Made by a program: the position numbers and the translations under genes | Shown: piece by piece, positions 24,773-34,688 of the stretch | How the letters are laid out: every line of letters begins with the position of its first letter | How positions within the stretch are numbered: the stretch's first letter is position 1 | The notes under the pieces: model-generated | The model's input: the letters and a program-made list of their open reading frames with translations, nothing else | Databases searched by the model: none | What the model was told of the DNA's origin: nothing | DNA from: Streptococcaceae bacterium AF54-32pH5A | GTDB taxonomy: Bacteria; Bacillota; Bacilli; Lactobacillales; Streptococcaceae | Reading direction: 5' to 3' | Assembly: GCA_027682205.1 (NCBI GenBank) | Contig: JAQDAD010000001.1 | Coordinates: 558,001-622,000, forward strand | DNA length: 64,000 nt

Positions 24773-24801
24773 AGTTTATGCTTATTCTTTAGTAAAGTCA
24801 A
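24773..24801 (-). promoter_or_regulatory. promoter of the csbD-like gene
   Basis: TTGACT (24796-24801), 17 bp, TAAACT (24773-24778), on the minus strand. Confidence 0.6.
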
Positions 24802-24824
24802 ACAATCTGCTCAAAAGCAAACAA

Positions 24825-25475
24825 TTAAGTCAAATAGAAAGACAAGCCTTCCTTGTCAAAATCAACAGCCAACTCATACTTCCCTTCTTCGTTTTGAACA
24901 ATATAGCCCAAGACGACTAAACTCTCAACGAAAATATCACACCGTTTCTGCATGATCTGGTCCTTTTTGAGGAACTTGAGTAAAAAGGTCGTCATATACT
25001 TGAGAGCATACTCAGGATTGACATCCCCCAAAATGGCATAGAGTTCCTGCTGTTTTTCTGTCAAAGGATATTGATTCTTGACCTTGTAGAAATAATTAGA
25101 CAGGGTCATCTTTTCTCTTGCAAAATCCGTATATTCGACTAAAATGGCTGCATTGGTCTGATTGCGCAATTCTGTATCAAAAGTCTTCTCCAGCAAGGCT
25201 TGATAGACTGGACTGTCCTCTCTTATAAAAATTTCTTGGTCAAGGGATAGATTGTCTATCGATTCTAGAAAAGGGAGATTGAGAAAATAGCGTTTGTTTT
25301 CCCTTAGGATCAAACCTGCCTTTATATACTCTTCCATGAGTTTATCAACTGCCACATCTGGAAACTGAGCCTTGATTTCCCTGAGGATTACATCATCATG
25401 CTGGTCCAGATAGTCAACCAAATCTATAAAAAATGCCTGTCGAGTCAAACGAGAAGGATTAAAAATCTGAATCAT
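24825..25475 (-). CDS. DUF1803 domain-containing protein
   Basis: A 216-residue soluble protein starting MIQIFNPSRLTRQAFFIDLVDYL, rich in acidic and aromatic residues. I assign it to DUF1803, a family confined to streptococci and relatives, from memory of the pneumococcal locus next to ppaC. No catalytic motif is evident. It overlaps the NlpC/P60-like gene by 17 bp and is the last gene of that operon. Confidence 0.7.
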   Translation of the reverse strand: MIQIFNPSRLTRQAFFIDLVDYLDQHDDVILREIKAQFPDVAVDKLMEEYIKAGLILRENKRYFLNLPFLESIDNLSLDQEIFIREDSPVYQALLEKTFDTELRNQTNAAILVEYTDFAREKMTLSNYFYKVKNQYPLTEKQQELYAILGDVNPEYALKYMTTFLLKFLKKDQIMQKRCDIFVESLVVLGYIVQNEEGKYELAVDFDKEGLSFYLT

Positions 25476-25971
25476 GAAGGTTCCTTTCTTTACATTCTAA
25501 AAGAGGAGATGCTGCCAACTGACTGGGATTAGTCCCCGGCTGGTTCAGAGGCACAGGAAGTTTGAGTTTCTGGTAATACTCCCTCCAAAAATCACTAATC
25601 TCCTGCTCCCCATCCCCAAATTTCATCGGAACGCTTTCAAAAATAGGGAGGATTTCAGCGATGTACTGGGAGCAGTAAAAGCAAGATCCATCTGGATAAA
25701 AAGAGGTATTATAGGGTGCACCTAAATGTTTGCTCGCTCTTTCCTTTACCAAGTCAGCTGCAATCTCTGGGTAGGCATAAAGGTCATAGAGATGAGTCGG
25801 TTCAAAAAATTCTGCTGGTTCTTGACAGATGACACCTGCTTGCCCACTAGCATGATAGATCAAACCGTCCAAAAAGATAGCCACATGACTATAGTTCCCA
25901 GTTGAAGCTTGGATAGCCTGCCCCATATCTGAAAGATCCTTTACAAAAATCAAGTCACCATTTTCTAACAT
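25459..25971 (-). CDS. YiiX/YebB-like permuted NlpC/P60 cysteine hydrolase
   Basis: A 170-residue papain-like hydrolase of the permuted YaeF/YiiX group. The start NGDLIFVKD leads to NYSHVAIFLDG, which holds the histidine, and the cysteine lies in SCFYCSQYIAEIL (about residue 99). No signal peptide is present, so it acts in the cytoplasm. Relatives may cleave lipids or amide bonds rather than peptidoglycan. Substrate unknown. Confidence 0.78.
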   Translation of the reverse strand: MLENGDLIFVKDLSDMGQAIQASTGNYSHVAIFLDGLIYHASGQAGVICQEPAEFFEPTHLYDLYAYPEIAADLVKERASKHLGAPYNTSFYPDGSCFYCSQYIAEILPIFESVPMKFGDGEQEISDFWREYYQKLKLPVPLNQPGTNPSQLAASPLLECKERNLHDSDF

Positions 25972-26056
25972 CTTTCTCTCCTAGAAAAAAAGGAGCCGAA
26001 ACCCCTTTAGCTATAAGGAAACTAACATCTCCTCATTTCAATTCTCACTCAGACTA

Positions 26057-26992
26057 TTAGCCATTAAAGCTTTCGGTCAACTGAGGCACCACTTGTTTCT
26101 TACGTGAAACGGCACCAGCAAGGAAAGCATGGTTGTTTTCAAGTTTGAAGTTAAAGGCTGCTTCCACCTTGTCCATGTTTGATCCAAGAGCAAGGATTTC
26201 CGAGTTTGAGTTGACGATATCTGTAATCATCAAGACAAAGTCAGAGTAGCTATTTGCTGCATTAGCAGCTTGCATTGCAGCTTCAATTTCTGCTTGACGT
26301 TCCAAGACTTCAGCAATATCAACTGTGTTTACTTGAGCTACACGAACCTTATTTCCGTTGAGTTCAAAGGTCTTAGCATCGATATCAATCAATTCTTCAG
26401 CAGATTTGCTTGCCAAGTTGGTACCAGCCTTGAGCATAGCAAGACCGTACTCTTCCAAGTTCACGCCTGCTAATTCTGCCAATTCAGGAGCAATAACTTT
26501 ATCAGATGGATGAGTTGTTGGTGATTTCAAAAGAAGGGTATCTGAAATCAAACCTGAAAGCATCAAACCTGCAATTTCTTTAGGAACTGCTACACAGTGT
26601 TCTTTGAACATGCGGTAAACGATAGATGAAGCTGATCCAACTGGCTCCAAACGCATGTAGAGTGGGCTTGCAGTTTCAAAGTTAGCTACACGGTGGTGGT
26701 CTACAACACCATAAACTTCTACTTCAGCGATATCTGAAACAGATTGTTGGAATTCATTGTGGTCAGTTAGGATAACTTGCTCTGCACCTTCTGCTTTAGC
26801 AGATGTGATAACACGTGGTGCTTCTACACCAAAATAGTTCAAAACAAAAGCTGTTTCTTCATTAGGGGTTCCAAGTGCTACTGCTTCTGTGTCCAATCCA
26901 TAAGCCTCTTTTGCAAGATAGGCAAAGGCTACAGATGACCCGATGGCATCTGAGTCTGGATTTTGGTGACCAAATACTAGAATCTTAGACAT
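26057..26992 (-). CDS. ppaC: manganese-dependent inorganic pyrophosphatase
   Basis: A 311-residue family II pyrophosphatase. [13 protein letters not shown] (7-19), ILTDHNEFQ around 70-78, [10 protein letters not shown] (about 96-105) and the C-terminal [12 protein letters not shown] are the DHH and DHHA2 metal and phosphate ligands. It hydrolyses pyrophosphate from biosynthesis and needs manganese; the Mn exporters lie elsewhere in this window. A GAGGTATT site precedes the ATG. Confidence 0.96.
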   Translation of the reverse strand: MSKILVFGHQNPDSDAIGSSVAFAYLAKEAYGLDTEAVALGTPNEETAFVLNYFGVEAPRVITSAKAEGAEQVILTDHNEFQQSVSDIAEVEVYGVVDHHRVANFETASPLYMRLEPVGSASSIVYRMFKEHCVAVPKEIAGLMLSGLISDTLLLKSPTTHPSDKVIAPELAELAGVNLEEYGLAMLKAGTNLASKSAEELIDIDAKTFELNGNKVRVAQVNTVDIAEVLERQAEIEAAMQAANAANSYSDFVLMITDIVNSNSEILALGSNMDKVEAAFNFKLENNHAFLAGAVSRKKQVVPQLTESFNG

Positions 26993-27077
26993 GATAATAC
27001 CTCTTTTAATTTATTCATCTTATTTTAGCACTTTTTTCCTATTTTGACAAAAGTAAGAGGAGCCAAAGGACTCCTCG

Positions 27078-27362
27078 TTAAATTTCAATATGGTTGATTA
27101 GATTTTTTTCTTGATTTTCGGATAGAAATCGTTCTTTCTGTGGACGTTTCTTTCGTTTGAGGAGAGCCTCTGCAGACATGGCTTCTTCCTTACTAGCAAA
27201 ACCCTCTACATAGATGAGTTTAACTGGCAAGCGAGCTCGGGTATACTTGGCACCCTTACCACTATTATGAACAGCAAGGCGTTTCTTCACATCTGTCGTG
27301 TAACCAGTATAATAAGAACCGTCGCGGCACTCCACCACATACATATATGCCTTATGATCCAT
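27078..27362 (-). CDS. GIY-YIG nuclease family protein (UPF0213)
   Basis: A 94-residue minimal GIY-YIG domain: [36 protein letters not shown] carries the YVV-YTG core and the catalytic arginine, as in the YhbQ/UPF0213 family. Cellular role is uncertain, perhaps DNA repair. I start at MDHKAYMY, which gives the normal family length and an 11-bp overlap with the preceding methyltransferase gene; the open frame extends 30 codons further inside that gene. Confidence 0.88.
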   Translation of the reverse strand: MDHKAYMYVVECRDGSYYTGYTTDVKKRLAVHNSGKGAKYTRARLPVKLIYVEGFASKEEAMSAEALLKRKKRPQKERFLSENQEKNLINHIEI

Positions 27363-28098
27363 AATAAATCTCTTGAATTTCTGGCGTGTAGGAGCCATCA
27401 TCATTGTGAACAATGAGTGGTGGCAAGACCTTGAAGCCGCTCGTTGATCCATCCTTAATAGCTTCGATTAAAAGCATATTGGCTTCCTTTTCTCGTTTAG
27501 GATAGACAAATTGCAGGCGTTTGGGAGCCAGGTTATGGCGTTGAAGCATGTCTAGAATATCCAAAAGTCGATCTGGCCGATGAACCATGGCCAAACGACC
27601 ATTAGACTTGAGAATACTCTGAGCACTTCGACAAATTTCTTCAAGATTAGTCGCAATTTCGTGTCTTGCTAGGAGGTAGTGTTCACTCTCGTTCAGATTG
27701 GAATGTGGATCCACCTTGAAATAAGGCGGATTGCACAAAATCATGTCCACCTTACTTCCCTGGATGTGAGCAGGCATATTTTTCAAATCATCGCAGATAA
27801 CCTGCATCTGCTCTTCCAATCCATTCAATCGAACCGAACGCTCTGCCATATCTGCCAAGCGCTCTTGAATTTCTACAGAGAGAATTTTGGCCTTGGTACG
27901 ACTACTTGCAAAAAGTCCAACTGCACCATTTCCAGCACAAAAGTCCACAATTAAGCCATTTTTAGGAAAGCGAGGAAAGCGTGACAAGAGAACACTATCC
28001 ACCGAATAGCTAAACACTTCTCTATTTTGAATGATCTTGATATCTGTCGAAAAGAGCTGGTTGATGCGCTCTCCTGATTTTAATAATTGTTCTTCCAT
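27352..28098 (-). CDS. tRNA1(Val) A37 N6-methyltransferase family protein
   Basis: A 248-residue SAM methyltransferase. [34 protein letters not shown] (30-63) holds the SAM loop, and ILCNPPY (about 119-125) is the catalytic N-P-P-Y of N6-adenine enzymes. The overall pattern is the TrmN6/YfiC family, which modifies tRNA. It is followed by the overlapping GIY-YIG gene, a conserved pair in Firmicutes. Confidence 0.85.
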   Translation of the reverse strand: MEEQLLKSGERINQLFSTDIKIIQNREVFSYSVDSVLLSRFPRFPKNGLIVDFCAGNGAVGLFASSRTKAKILSVEIQERLADMAERSVRLNGLEEQMQVICDDLKNMPAHIQGSKVDMILCNPPYFKVDPHSNLNESEHYLLARHEIATNLEEICRSAQSILKSNGRLAMVHRPDRLLDILDMLQRHNLAPKRLQFVYPKREKEANMLLIEAIKDGSTSGFKVLPPLIVHNDDGSYTPEIQEIYYGS

Positions 28099-28131
28099 AT
28101 ATTGATTTTTAAAAATACGAAATCTAATAGA

Positions 28132-28491
28132 CTAGTTTTTCTCTTTCAGATTGTTGAGGGCTTCCCTTGTCCAAGTTGGCATCATTCGGCCAAGAGGTGC
28201 AAAACCATGCTTGATGCGATCATTTGAAAAACGTCTTCGTCTTGGCAATTGATGTTTTTCTTCCTCCAGCGTGCGAATAGATAGACTAGCTTTACCTGTA
28301 AATTCGTCCAAATCAACAACCTGAACTTGCACTTCTTCACCAATTTTCAAAACTTCATAGATATTTTCGATAAATCCTGTCCGAATCTCTGAAATATGAA
28401 TCAGCCCAATCACCCCTGTCTCTAATTCGACAAAGGCACCATAGGGCTGGATTCCTGTAATACGCCCTTTTAGCTTATCACCAATTTTCAT
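28132..28491 (-). CDS. cvfD: S1-domain RNA-binding regulator CvfD (YugI/GSP13 type)
   Basis: A 119-residue protein with one S1 domain: KIGDKLKGRITGIQPYGAFVELETGVIGLIHISEI (2-36) through TGKASLSIRTLEEEK, and a basic tail (LPRRRRFSNDRIKHG). The pneumococcal homologue CvfD is a post-transcriptional regulator affecting stress and virulence genes. I start at MKIGDK, whose ATG lies 1 bp past the stop of the upstream fusion gene, so the two are coupled. The frame is open nine codons further upstream. Confidence 0.85.
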   Translation of the reverse strand: MKIGDKLKGRITGIQPYGAFVELETGVIGLIHISEIRTGFIENIYEVLKIGEEVQVQVVDLDEFTGKASLSIRTLEEEKHQLPRRRRFSNDRIKHGFAPLGRMMPTWTREALNNLKEKN

Positions 28492-28492
28492 C

Positions 28493-29893
28493 CTAGTCCT
28501 CAATTTCAATCGTTTCAATTACCACATCTTCAACTGGCTTGTCCATAGCGCCAGTTTCAACAGCTGCAATGGCATCCAAGACCGCAAAAGATTCTGCATC
28601 TACCAATTGCCCAAAAACAGTGTGACGACGGTCAAGGTGGGGAGTTCCACCTTTCTCTGCGTAAATCTCAGCGATTGGTTCAGGCCAACCACCACGCGCA
28701 ATCTCTTTCTTAGAGTATGGCAAGTGTTGGTTTTGCACGATAAAGAACTGGCTACCGTTGGTATTTGGACCAGCATTTGCCATGGAAAGAGCACCACGGA
28801 TATTGTAAAGTTCTTCTGAAAATTCATCTTCAAAAGCTTGGCCATAAATTGACTCTCCGCCCATACCAGTACCAGTTGGGTCTCCACCTTGGATCATAAA
28901 GTCCTTGATAATGCGGTGGAAAATCACACCATCATAGTAACCGTCTTTTGAAAGGGCAACAAAGTTGGCTACTGTTTTGGGAGCCTGCTCAGGGAAGAGC
29001 TTGATACGCAAGTCTCCGTGATTTGTCTTAATAGTCGCCAACGGACCTTCTACTGTTTCAATGTCTACTTGTGGGAAATGCAATTCTTTTTCTACCATAC
29101 CAAATCCTTCTAAGGCATCAAAAATGCCATCTTCTTCTACTGTTTTTGTTATATAATCTGCTTTTTCTTTGATTTTTTCATGGGAAACTCCCATGGCAAT
29201 GCTGATTCCAGCATAATCAAAGAGTTCCAAGTCATTGAGACCGTCTCCAAAGACCATGACATTCTCTGGTTTCAAGCCTAAATGCTCCACCACCTTGGCT
29301 ACACCTGTGGCTTTTGAACCTGAAATAGGCACGATATCAGATGAATGTTCATGCCAACGCACCATGCGAAGTTTATCCGACAAGGAATCTGGCAAGTGCA
29401 AGTCATCCCCTTTATCTTCAAAGGTCCACATCTGATAAATGTCTGCTTTTTCATGGAAGTCAGGATCCACATCCAAGTTCGGATAAATCGGATCAATAGC
29501 CTCACTGATCATTTCTGTCCGAGTAGAGAGTTTGGCATCATGACTGCCAACCAAGCCATATTCAATCCCCTCTTGTTTTGTCCAAGAGATGTATTCTTCC
29601 ACATCTTCTTTGGTAATCTGATGCTGATAAATGACCTGACCTTTTTTATCTTCTATATAGGCACCATTCAAGGTTACAAAAAAGTCAGGCTTGAGCTCAC
29701 GAATCTCTGGAACAACACCAAAAATGCCACGCCCAGAAGCAATTCCTGTCAAAATCCCTTTTTCACGTAACTGCTTAAAGACAGTAGGAATCGTAGCTGG
29801 AATAAAACCTGTCTTTGACGTACGCAAGGTATCATCGATATCAAAAAAGACAATCTTAATCTTCTTTGCCTTGTATTTTAATTTTGCATCCAT
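28493..29893 (-). CDS. fused Cof-type HAD phosphatase and cyclophilin peptidyl-prolyl isomerase
   Basis: A 466-residue two-domain protein. Residues about 10-260 are a HAD-IIB (Cof) phosphatase: [15 protein letters not shown] (motif I), GIASGRG (motif II) and [17 protein letters not shown] (motif IV). Residues about 275-460 are a cyclophilin: [38 protein letters not shown] and HTVFGQLVD, including the catalytic Arg and the FFI segment. There is no signal peptide, so both work in the cytoplasm. The fusion is regular in streptococci. It is the first gene of an operon with cvfD. Confidence 0.92.
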   Translation of the reverse strand: MDAKLKYKAKKIKIVFFDIDDTLRTSKTGFIPATIPTVFKQLREKGILTGIASGRGIFGVVPEIRELKPDFFVTLNGAYIEDKKGQVIYQHQITKEDVEEYISWTKQEGIEYGLVGSHDAKLSTRTEMISEAIDPIYPNLDVDPDFHEKADIYQMWTFEDKGDDLHLPDSLSDKLRMVRWHEHSSDIVPISGSKATGVAKVVEHLGLKPENVMVFGDGLNDLELFDYAGISIAMGVSHEKIKEKADYITKTVEEDGIFDALEGFGMVEKELHFPQVDIETVEGPLATIKTNHGDLRIKLFPEQAPKTVANFVALSKDGYYDGVIFHRIIKDFMIQGGDPTGTGMGGESIYGQAFEDEFSEELYNIRGALSMANAGPNTNGSQFFIVQNQHLPYSKKEIARGGWPEPIAEIYAEKGGTPHLDRRHTVFGQLVDAESFAVLDAIAAVETGAMDKPVEDVVIETIEIED

Positions 29894-29974
29894 CTCTCTA
29901 CCTCTTTCAATCTAACTCTTTCCATTATACCATAAAGTAGAGAAATCCCACATCTCCAAAAAATGTGCTATCTC

Positions 29975-30484
29975 TTATTCAAACTTCTTGGATAAGTACA
30001 GAACTAAATCATCATTATTTTGAATAGTAGCATTCATTTCTAACGGTTGGTTTCGATACCATACGCCCGAACCATCTGGAATATAGCCTCGTTTGATGTA
30101 CAATCTCTGGGCAGGTCCATACCCTGAATGGAGCCCAACACCCAACGTCACTTTGTCCGAAACAAGCTTAACTCGATTTTCTGCTTCTTTCAGCAAGAGA
30201 TTTCCAATACCTTGATTTTGAAAGGGTTCAAAGACATTGAAATCTGAAAGTTCTGGAGCCATTCCAGCAAAGGGACCCTGCTTAGCATAGGGTAAAATAG
30301 TAATGTAGCCCGCTACTACACCAGTAAGGTCAGCAATTAAAACTTCCCTCTCTCCACTTTCCTGCTCCTTAAAATATCGAGTTAAAATCTCCTCTCTACT
30401 TGGCCAACCTTGGCTGATAAATCCTCGAAATAGATCTTTAATGTCAGATTCTTGCATTTTCCTAATTGAACATGTCGTCTTCAT
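29975..30484 (-). CDS. GNAT-family N-acetyltransferase
   Basis: A 169-residue GNAT protein: IRKMQESDIKDLFRGFISQG at the start, LIADLTGVVAGYITILPY, and FEPFQNQGIGNLLLKEAENRV (about 89-109) with the Q-x-x-G-I-G acetyl-CoA loop, then GPAQRLYIKRGYIPDGSGVWY. Substrate unknown. It stands alone, separated from rpsR by a block of hairpins. Confidence 0.82.
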   Translation of the reverse strand: MKTTCSIRKMQESDIKDLFRGFISQGWPSREEILTRYFKEQESGEREVLIADLTGVVAGYITILPYAKQGPFAGMAPELSDFNVFEPFQNQGIGNLLLKEAENRVKLVSDKVTLGVGLHSGYGPAQRLYIKRGYIPDGSGVWYRNQPLEMNATIQNNDDLVLYLSKKFE

Positions 30485-30540
30485 AAGTTGCTCCTTTAAA
30501 GTTTTCTCCTACCATTATAGCACGACAATGAAAAGAAATA

Positions 30541-30570
30541 ACCTAGTAAGAAAAAAGCATCTTACTAGGT
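30541..30570. terminator. hairpin between the GNAT gene and rpsR
   Basis: ACCTAGTAAG and CTTACTAGGT, a perfect 10-bp stem with a 10-base loop. On the minus side it is followed by TTATTTCTTTT. It lies about 110 bp past rpsR and may act as a back-up terminator. Confidence 0.6.
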
Positions 30571-30633
30571 CAAAAGTAGCTCTGTCCAACAGAACCCCGT
30601 AAAAGTCTGAAAAAGAGGTTCAACCGAATCTGA

Positions 30634-30680
30634 AAAAAGACTCGAGTGAGTCAGAAAAAAAGACCCACCCGGGTCTTTTC
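30634..30680 (-). terminator. tandem terminators of the rpsF-ssb-rpsR operon
   Basis: On the minus strand AAAGACCC-GGGT-GGGTCTTTTTTT ends directly after rpsR and is followed by GACTC-ACTC-GAGTCTTTTTT. A weaker GGTT-G-AACCTCTTTTT comes next at about 30614-30628. Three U-run hairpins in series are visible. Confidence 0.85.
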
Positions 30681-30681
30681 T

Positions 30682-30921
30682 TTAATCTTCGTTTACGAAA
30701 GGCATCAAAGCCATTACGCGAGCGCGTTTGATAGCTGTTGTTACTTTACGTTGGTTTTTAGCTGAAGTTCCTGTTACACGACGTGGAAGGATTTTCCCAC
30801 GTTCTGAAACGAAACGGCTAAGAAGCTCAGTATCTTTGTAATCAACATATTCAATTTTGTTTGCTGCGATGTAATCAACTTTTTTACGGCGTTTGAATCC
30901 GCCACGACGTTGTTGAGCCAT
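30682..30921 (-). CDS. rpsR: 30S ribosomal protein S18
   Basis: A 79-residue basic protein: [29 protein letters not shown] and [20 protein letters not shown] are the S18 signature. S18 pairs with S6 on the small subunit platform. The N-terminus lacks the zinc cysteines of some S18 forms, usual for streptococci. Third gene of the rpsF-ssb-rpsR operon. Confidence 0.97.
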   Translation of the reverse strand: MAQQRRGGFKRRKKVDYIAANKIEYVDYKDTELLSRFVSERGKILPRRVTGTSAKNQRKVTTAIKRARVMALMPFVNED

Positions 30922-30952
30922 GTTTTTTCTCCTTTATAGTATTAATTGTCCA

Positions 30953-31423
30953 TTAGAATGGTAAATCATCATCTGAAATGTCCAATGGATTTGTTGCTCC
31001 AAATGGATTTTCAGAACGTGAAAAGTCAGGTACTGATTGTGTAGGTGCTGTATAGCTAGCAGTTGGTGCAGAATAAGCCCCACCTGTATGTCCTTCACGC
31101 ACGCTACGGCTTTCCAACATTTGGAAATTGTCAGCCACGACTTCTGTTACGTAGACACGTTGTCCTTGCTGGTTATCGTAACTACGAGTCTGGATACGAC
31201 CTGTGATCCCGATAAGAGAGCCTTTTTTAGCCCAGTTAGCAAGATTTTCAGCCTGTTGGCGCCACATAACGACATTGATGAAATCAGCCTCACGTTCGCC
31301 ATTTTGACTCTTGAATGTACGGTTTACTGCAAGAGTAAAAGTCGCAACTGCTACATTTGATGGGGTATAACGCAACTCAGCGTCACGTGTCATACGCCCT
31401 ACAAGTACAACATTGTTAATCAT
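30953..31423 (-). CDS. ssb: single-stranded DNA-binding protein
   Basis: A 156-residue [22 protein letters not shown] at the start, [33 protein letters not shown] in the OB fold, a flexible Gly/Ser/Pro-rich linker and the C-terminal acidic tip ISDDDLPF that recruits repair and replication partners. Its position between rpsF and rpsR marks it as the essential replicative SSB and not the competence paralogue SsbB. Confidence 0.96.
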   Translation of the reverse strand: MINNVVLVGRMTRDAELRYTPSNVAVATFTLAVNRTFKSQNGEREADFINVVMWRQQAENLANWAKKGSLIGITGRIQTRSYDNQQGQRVYVTEVVADNFQMLESRSVREGHTGGAYSAPTASYTAPTQSVPDFSRSENPFGATNPLDISDDDLPF

Positions 31424-31434
31424 AATTTACCTTC

Positions 31435-31725
31435 TTACGCGTCAAGTTTGACGATCATGTGACGAAGAATGTCAGCGTTGATTTTTGAAAGACGGTCAAA
31501 CTCTTTAAGAGCTGCGTCGTCGTTTGCTTCAACGTTAACGATGTGGTAAAGTCCTTCACGGAAATCTTGGATTTCGTATGCAAGACGACGTTTTTCCCAA
31601 GTTTTTGATTCAACAACAGTTGCACCGTTGTCAGTCAAGATAGAGTCAAAACGTGCTACCAAAGCGTTTTTCGCTTCTTCTTCAATATTTGGACGAATGA
31701 TATAAAGAATTTCGTATTTAGCCAT
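31435..31725 (-). CDS. rpsF: 30S ribosomal protein S6
   Basis: A 96-residue protein: [17 protein letters not shown] and [25 protein letters not shown] are diagnostic of S6. First gene of rpsF-ssb-rpsR. The 5' untranslated region of some 60 bases holds two hairpins that may be the autoregulatory S6:S18 site. AGGAGG precedes the ATG. Confidence 0.97.
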   Translation of the reverse strand: MAKYEILYIIRPNIEEEAKNALVARFDSILTDNGATVVESKTWEKRRLAYEIQDFREGLYHIVNVEANDDAALKEFDRLSKINADILRHMIVKLDA

Positions 31726-31746
31726 TGATATGTTCCTCCTTTTGGT

Positions 31747-31794
31747 CTAATGACCCCTAGTCTTTGCAAGGGGTAAGTGAGGTTTGCTCACAAT
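31747..31794 (-). promoter_or_regulatory. structured rpsF leader (possible S6:S18-binding region)
   Basis: The mRNA leader can form GTGAG-CAAAC-CTCAC and ACCCCT-TGCAAAGACT-AGGGGT. Bacterial rpsF leaders often bind the S6:S18 complex; I could not match the exact consensus, so the assignment is tentative. Confidence 0.4.
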
Positions 31795-31799
31795 TAACT

Positions 31800-31828
31800 A
31801 TTATACTAGAAAAGCTAGTAGATAGCAA
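31800..31828 (-). promoter_or_regulatory. rpsF operon promoter
   Basis: TTGCTA (31823-31828), 17 bp, TATAAT (31800-31805), on the minus strand. Confidence 0.75.
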
Positions 31829-31853
31829 GAGAAAAATGAAAAAACTATCTCTA

Positions 31854-33059
31854 TTATTTAGAAATAACATGATCTTTCAGTTCTAAATCTCTAACCATCT
31901 CTTTCAAAATGAATATTAACAAAAATCCTACTAATACTAAAAAGAATCCTAAGTAAAGGAAGGCTACTACAAATCCTAGATAGTCAATCAACCACCCCGT
32001 TAGAGGAAAAATAACAATCATACTCAGGCTGAACATCATGGAGTAGACACTTAGCATGGTTGCCCGTACCTCACTTGGGAGTCGCTTTTGTAAATCGTTG
32101 TCAAAAATCGGTTGAAAGAGAGCATATAAGGCGTTACTAATCAAATAAATCAAAATATAAATCAGTGGCGTACCAAAGTAGGAAAGCAAGTAAGTCACTC
32201 CTGTCAAGAGCACAAGAATTGGAAAGAGCTTTAAGGCTGCATACATCTTTCCAATCTTACTTGCTAGATAAACTGACCAGATATTCAAAACACTGCCCAT
32301 CAGCATGACCATCGAAATCTGCCATCCTTCTAAGTCCGGCAGTTGATTTTGATAGTAAAAATAAAACATACACATCAGTGTTCCGATGATTTGGGACAGA
32401 ATCATCCAGCCAAAAAGACTGGGATTGCTCCGCAATTCCTCTTTGACAGTCAACATAATCCTTTTCATCGTCAGACGCTCAGACTTTTGCGCTTTAACAC
32501 TAGGCTCTTTTAGCATCCAAGTTAGGAAAAGAACGATTATAGAAGTGGCAATCATGATATAGTAGGTCAAGTGCAATTGACCATGGACAAAAAATCCCGC
32601 TAAAACGGTCCCCAAAGACCGAGTTCCTTCTGCTACTCCTGACATAAAACTTGAGATAGACAAGTAGCGCTCTTTTAATCCAGCCTCCACGGCCGAATCA
32701 TAAACCATAGCTGCACTCGTGCCCGAATCAAAATTATAAGACAAGGCACTTACCACCATAGCGAGGACATAAATCCAAAAATTACCTTGCCCTACTAACA
32801 TGAGAATAGACGACGCGATTCCAGCTATTCGACTTAAATACAGATTGGTTTTATATGAATAGCGGTCAGCTAACATTCCAGAAGGAATTTCACAAATGAC
32901 ACTAGTAGCATGAAAAATGCTTTCCAATAAGCCAATCTGCCAAAGTGACATCCCATTTTGACTGAGAAATAAAATCCAAAAACTGGTAATGCCCAGAAAA
33001 GCAAAAAATTCCACTCCAGCCATGAGACCGATATTCTTCCGATAATTTCGTTTAAACAT
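31854..33059 (-). CDS. MFS transporter
   Basis: A 401-residue major facilitator with 12 membrane segments. The first loop contains CEIPSGMLADRYSYKTNLYLSRI (56-78), the MFS motif A region with D-R, and LLESIFHATSVI. Such proteins are often drug exporters, but the substrate cannot be read. It stands alone between the rpsF promoter and asnS. Confidence 0.82.
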   Translation of the reverse strand: MFKRNYRKNIGLMAGVEFFAFLGITSFWILFLSQNGMSLWQIGLLESIFHATSVICEIPSGMLADRYSYKTNLYLSRIAGIASSILMLVGQGNFWIYVLAMVVSALSYNFDSGTSAAMVYDSAVEAGLKERYLSISSFMSGVAEGTRSLGTVLAGFFVHGQLHLTYYIMIATSIIVLFLTWMLKEPSVKAQKSERLTMKRIMLTVKEELRSNPSLFGWMILSQIIGTLMCMFYFYYQNQLPDLEGWQISMVMLMGSVLNIWSVYLASKIGKMYAALKLFPILVLLTGVTYLLSYFGTPLIYILIYLISNALYALFQPIFDNDLQKRLPSEVRATMLSVYSMMFSLSMIVIFPLTGWLIDYLGFVVAFLYLGFFLVLVGFLLIFILKEMVRDLELKDHVISK

Positions 33060-33161
33060 ATTTTCTCCTTTAACAAGTGTATTTGTATCTTTGTGTTTGT
33101 CACTTGTTAATCTGTGCTTTACATGATCTCCACCTCTTCCTTCAAGTATTATAGTGTTTTG

Positions 33162-33186
33162 AAAAAACGCCTATTACGGCGTTTTA
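33162..33186 (-). terminator. terminator of asnS
   Basis: AAAACGCC-GTAATA-GGCGTTTTTT on the minus strand, directly after the asnS stop. Confidence 0.85.
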
Positions 33187-33192
33187 GTTTTT

Positions 33193-34536
33193 TTATGGTT
33201 TAATACGATGCAACATACGTGGGAATGGAATAGCTTCACGGATGTGTTTTGTACCTGCTGCGAAGGTTACCATACGCTCGATACCGATACCAAATCCTCC
33301 GTGTGGTACTGTACCATATTTACGAAGGTCAAGGTAAAATTCATACTCTGTACGATCCATACCAAGTTCTTCCATCTTAGCGACAAGGGCATCGTAGTCT
33401 TCCTCACGCATAGATCCACCGATGATTTCTCCATAACCTTCTGGTGCAAGCAAGTCTGCACAAAGCACACGTTCTGGATTTCCAGGAACTGGTTTCATGT
33501 AGAAGGCCTTGATAGCTGCTGGATAGTTCATGACAAATGTTGGCACACCAAAGTGGTTTGAGATCCAAGTTTCATGTGGTGAACCAAAGTCATCACCATG
33601 CTCAAGGTGTTCGTAGTCAGCGTCTTCATCGTTTTCATGCTCTTGCAAGAGGTCAATGGCTTGATCGTAAGTGATACGTTTGAATGGCTCTGCAATGTAG
33701 CGTTTCAAGAGCTCTGTATCACGTTCCAAGGTTTCCAAGGCTTGAGGCGCACGATCTAGAACACCTTGAAGAAGAGCCTTTACATAAGCTTCTTGCAAGT
33801 CAAGTGACTCATCGTGTGTCAAGTAGGAGTACTCAGCATCCATCATCCAGAACTCAGTCAAGTGACGGCGCGTTTTTGATTTTTCAGCACGGAATACTGG
33901 ACCAAAGTCAAAGACACGGCCAAGAGCCATAGCACCTGCCTCTAGGTAAAGCTGACCTGATTGACTCAAGTAGGCTGGCGTTCCGAAGTAATCTGTTTCA
34001 AAGAGCTCTGTTGAATCTTCTGCCGCATTTCCTGAAAGAATTGGGCTATCAAACTTCATGAAGCCGTTCTTATCAAAGAACTCATAAGTTGCATAAATGA
34101 TAGCGTTACGGATTTGCATCACAGCCACTTGCTTACGAGAGCGGAGCCATAAGTGACGGTTGTCCATCAAGAAGTCTGTTCCGTGTTCTTTTGGTGTGAT
34201 TGGGTAGTCTTGAGATTCACCGATCACTTCGATGTCTGTAATATCCAACTCATAGCCAAACTTAGAACGTTCGTCCTCTTTGACAATTCCTGTCACATAA
34301 ACAGAAGTTTCTTGGCTCAAGCGTTTGATGGTGTCAAATTTTTCAAGACCTACTTCTTCACCAAATTTTTCAATAAAGTTTGGTTTGAAGGCTACACCTT
34401 GGAAGAAGGCTGTTCCATCACGCAATTGCAAGAAGGCAATTTTTCCTTTTCCTGATTTGTTGGCAACCCAGGCTCCGATGGTCACTTCTTGACCAACATA
34501 GTCTTTTACATCAATAATTGTTACACGTTTTGTCAT
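33193..34536 (-). CDS. asnS: asparaginyl-tRNA synthetase
   Basis: A 447-residue class IIb synthetase. The N-terminal OB fold includes [25 protein letters not shown] (18-42). Motif 2 is [22 protein letters not shown] and motif 3 is [16 protein letters not shown] near the C-terminus. It charges tRNA-Asn with asparagine directly. It follows aspC in the order conserved among Firmicutes, but a terminator separates the two and asnS has its own -10 (TGGTAAAAT). I see no T-box. Confidence 0.96.
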   Translation of the reverse strand: MTKRVTIIDVKDYVGQEVTIGAWVANKSGKGKIAFLQLRDGTAFFQGVAFKPNFIEKFGEEVGLEKFDTIKRLSQETSVYVTGIVKEDERSKFGYELDITDIEVIGESQDYPITPKEHGTDFLMDNRHLWLRSRKQVAVMQIRNAIIYATYEFFDKNGFMKFDSPILSGNAAEDSTELFETDYFGTPAYLSQSGQLYLEAGAMALGRVFDFGPVFRAEKSKTRRHLTEFWMMDAEYSYLTHDESLDLQEAYVKALLQGVLDRAPQALETLERDTELLKRYIAEPFKRITYDQAIDLLQEHENDEDADYEHLEHGDDFGSPHETWISNHFGVPTFVMNYPAAIKAFYMKPVPGNPERVLCADLLAPEGYGEIIGGSMREEDYDALVAKMEELGMDRTEYEFYLDLRKYGTVPHGGFGIGIERMVTFAAGTKHIREAIPFPRMLHRIKP

Positions 34537-34650
34537 AATCTATCTTCCTTTTTTCGTTTAACTTGTCCGAAGACATCATTACCCACTATTTTACCATAAA
34601 TAGACTGCGATAGCTAGGTTAGACTAGAGAAAAATCGCGAGATTTTCGAT

Positions 34651-34681
34651 ACAAAAAATCTTCGCTAAAAAGGCGAAGATT
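34651..34681 (-). terminator. terminator of the tseB-aspC operon
   Basis: AATCTTCGC-CTTTTTA-GCGAAGATTTTTTG on the minus strand, just past the aminotransferase stop. Confidence 0.85.
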
Positions 34682-34688
34682 CTAAGTT

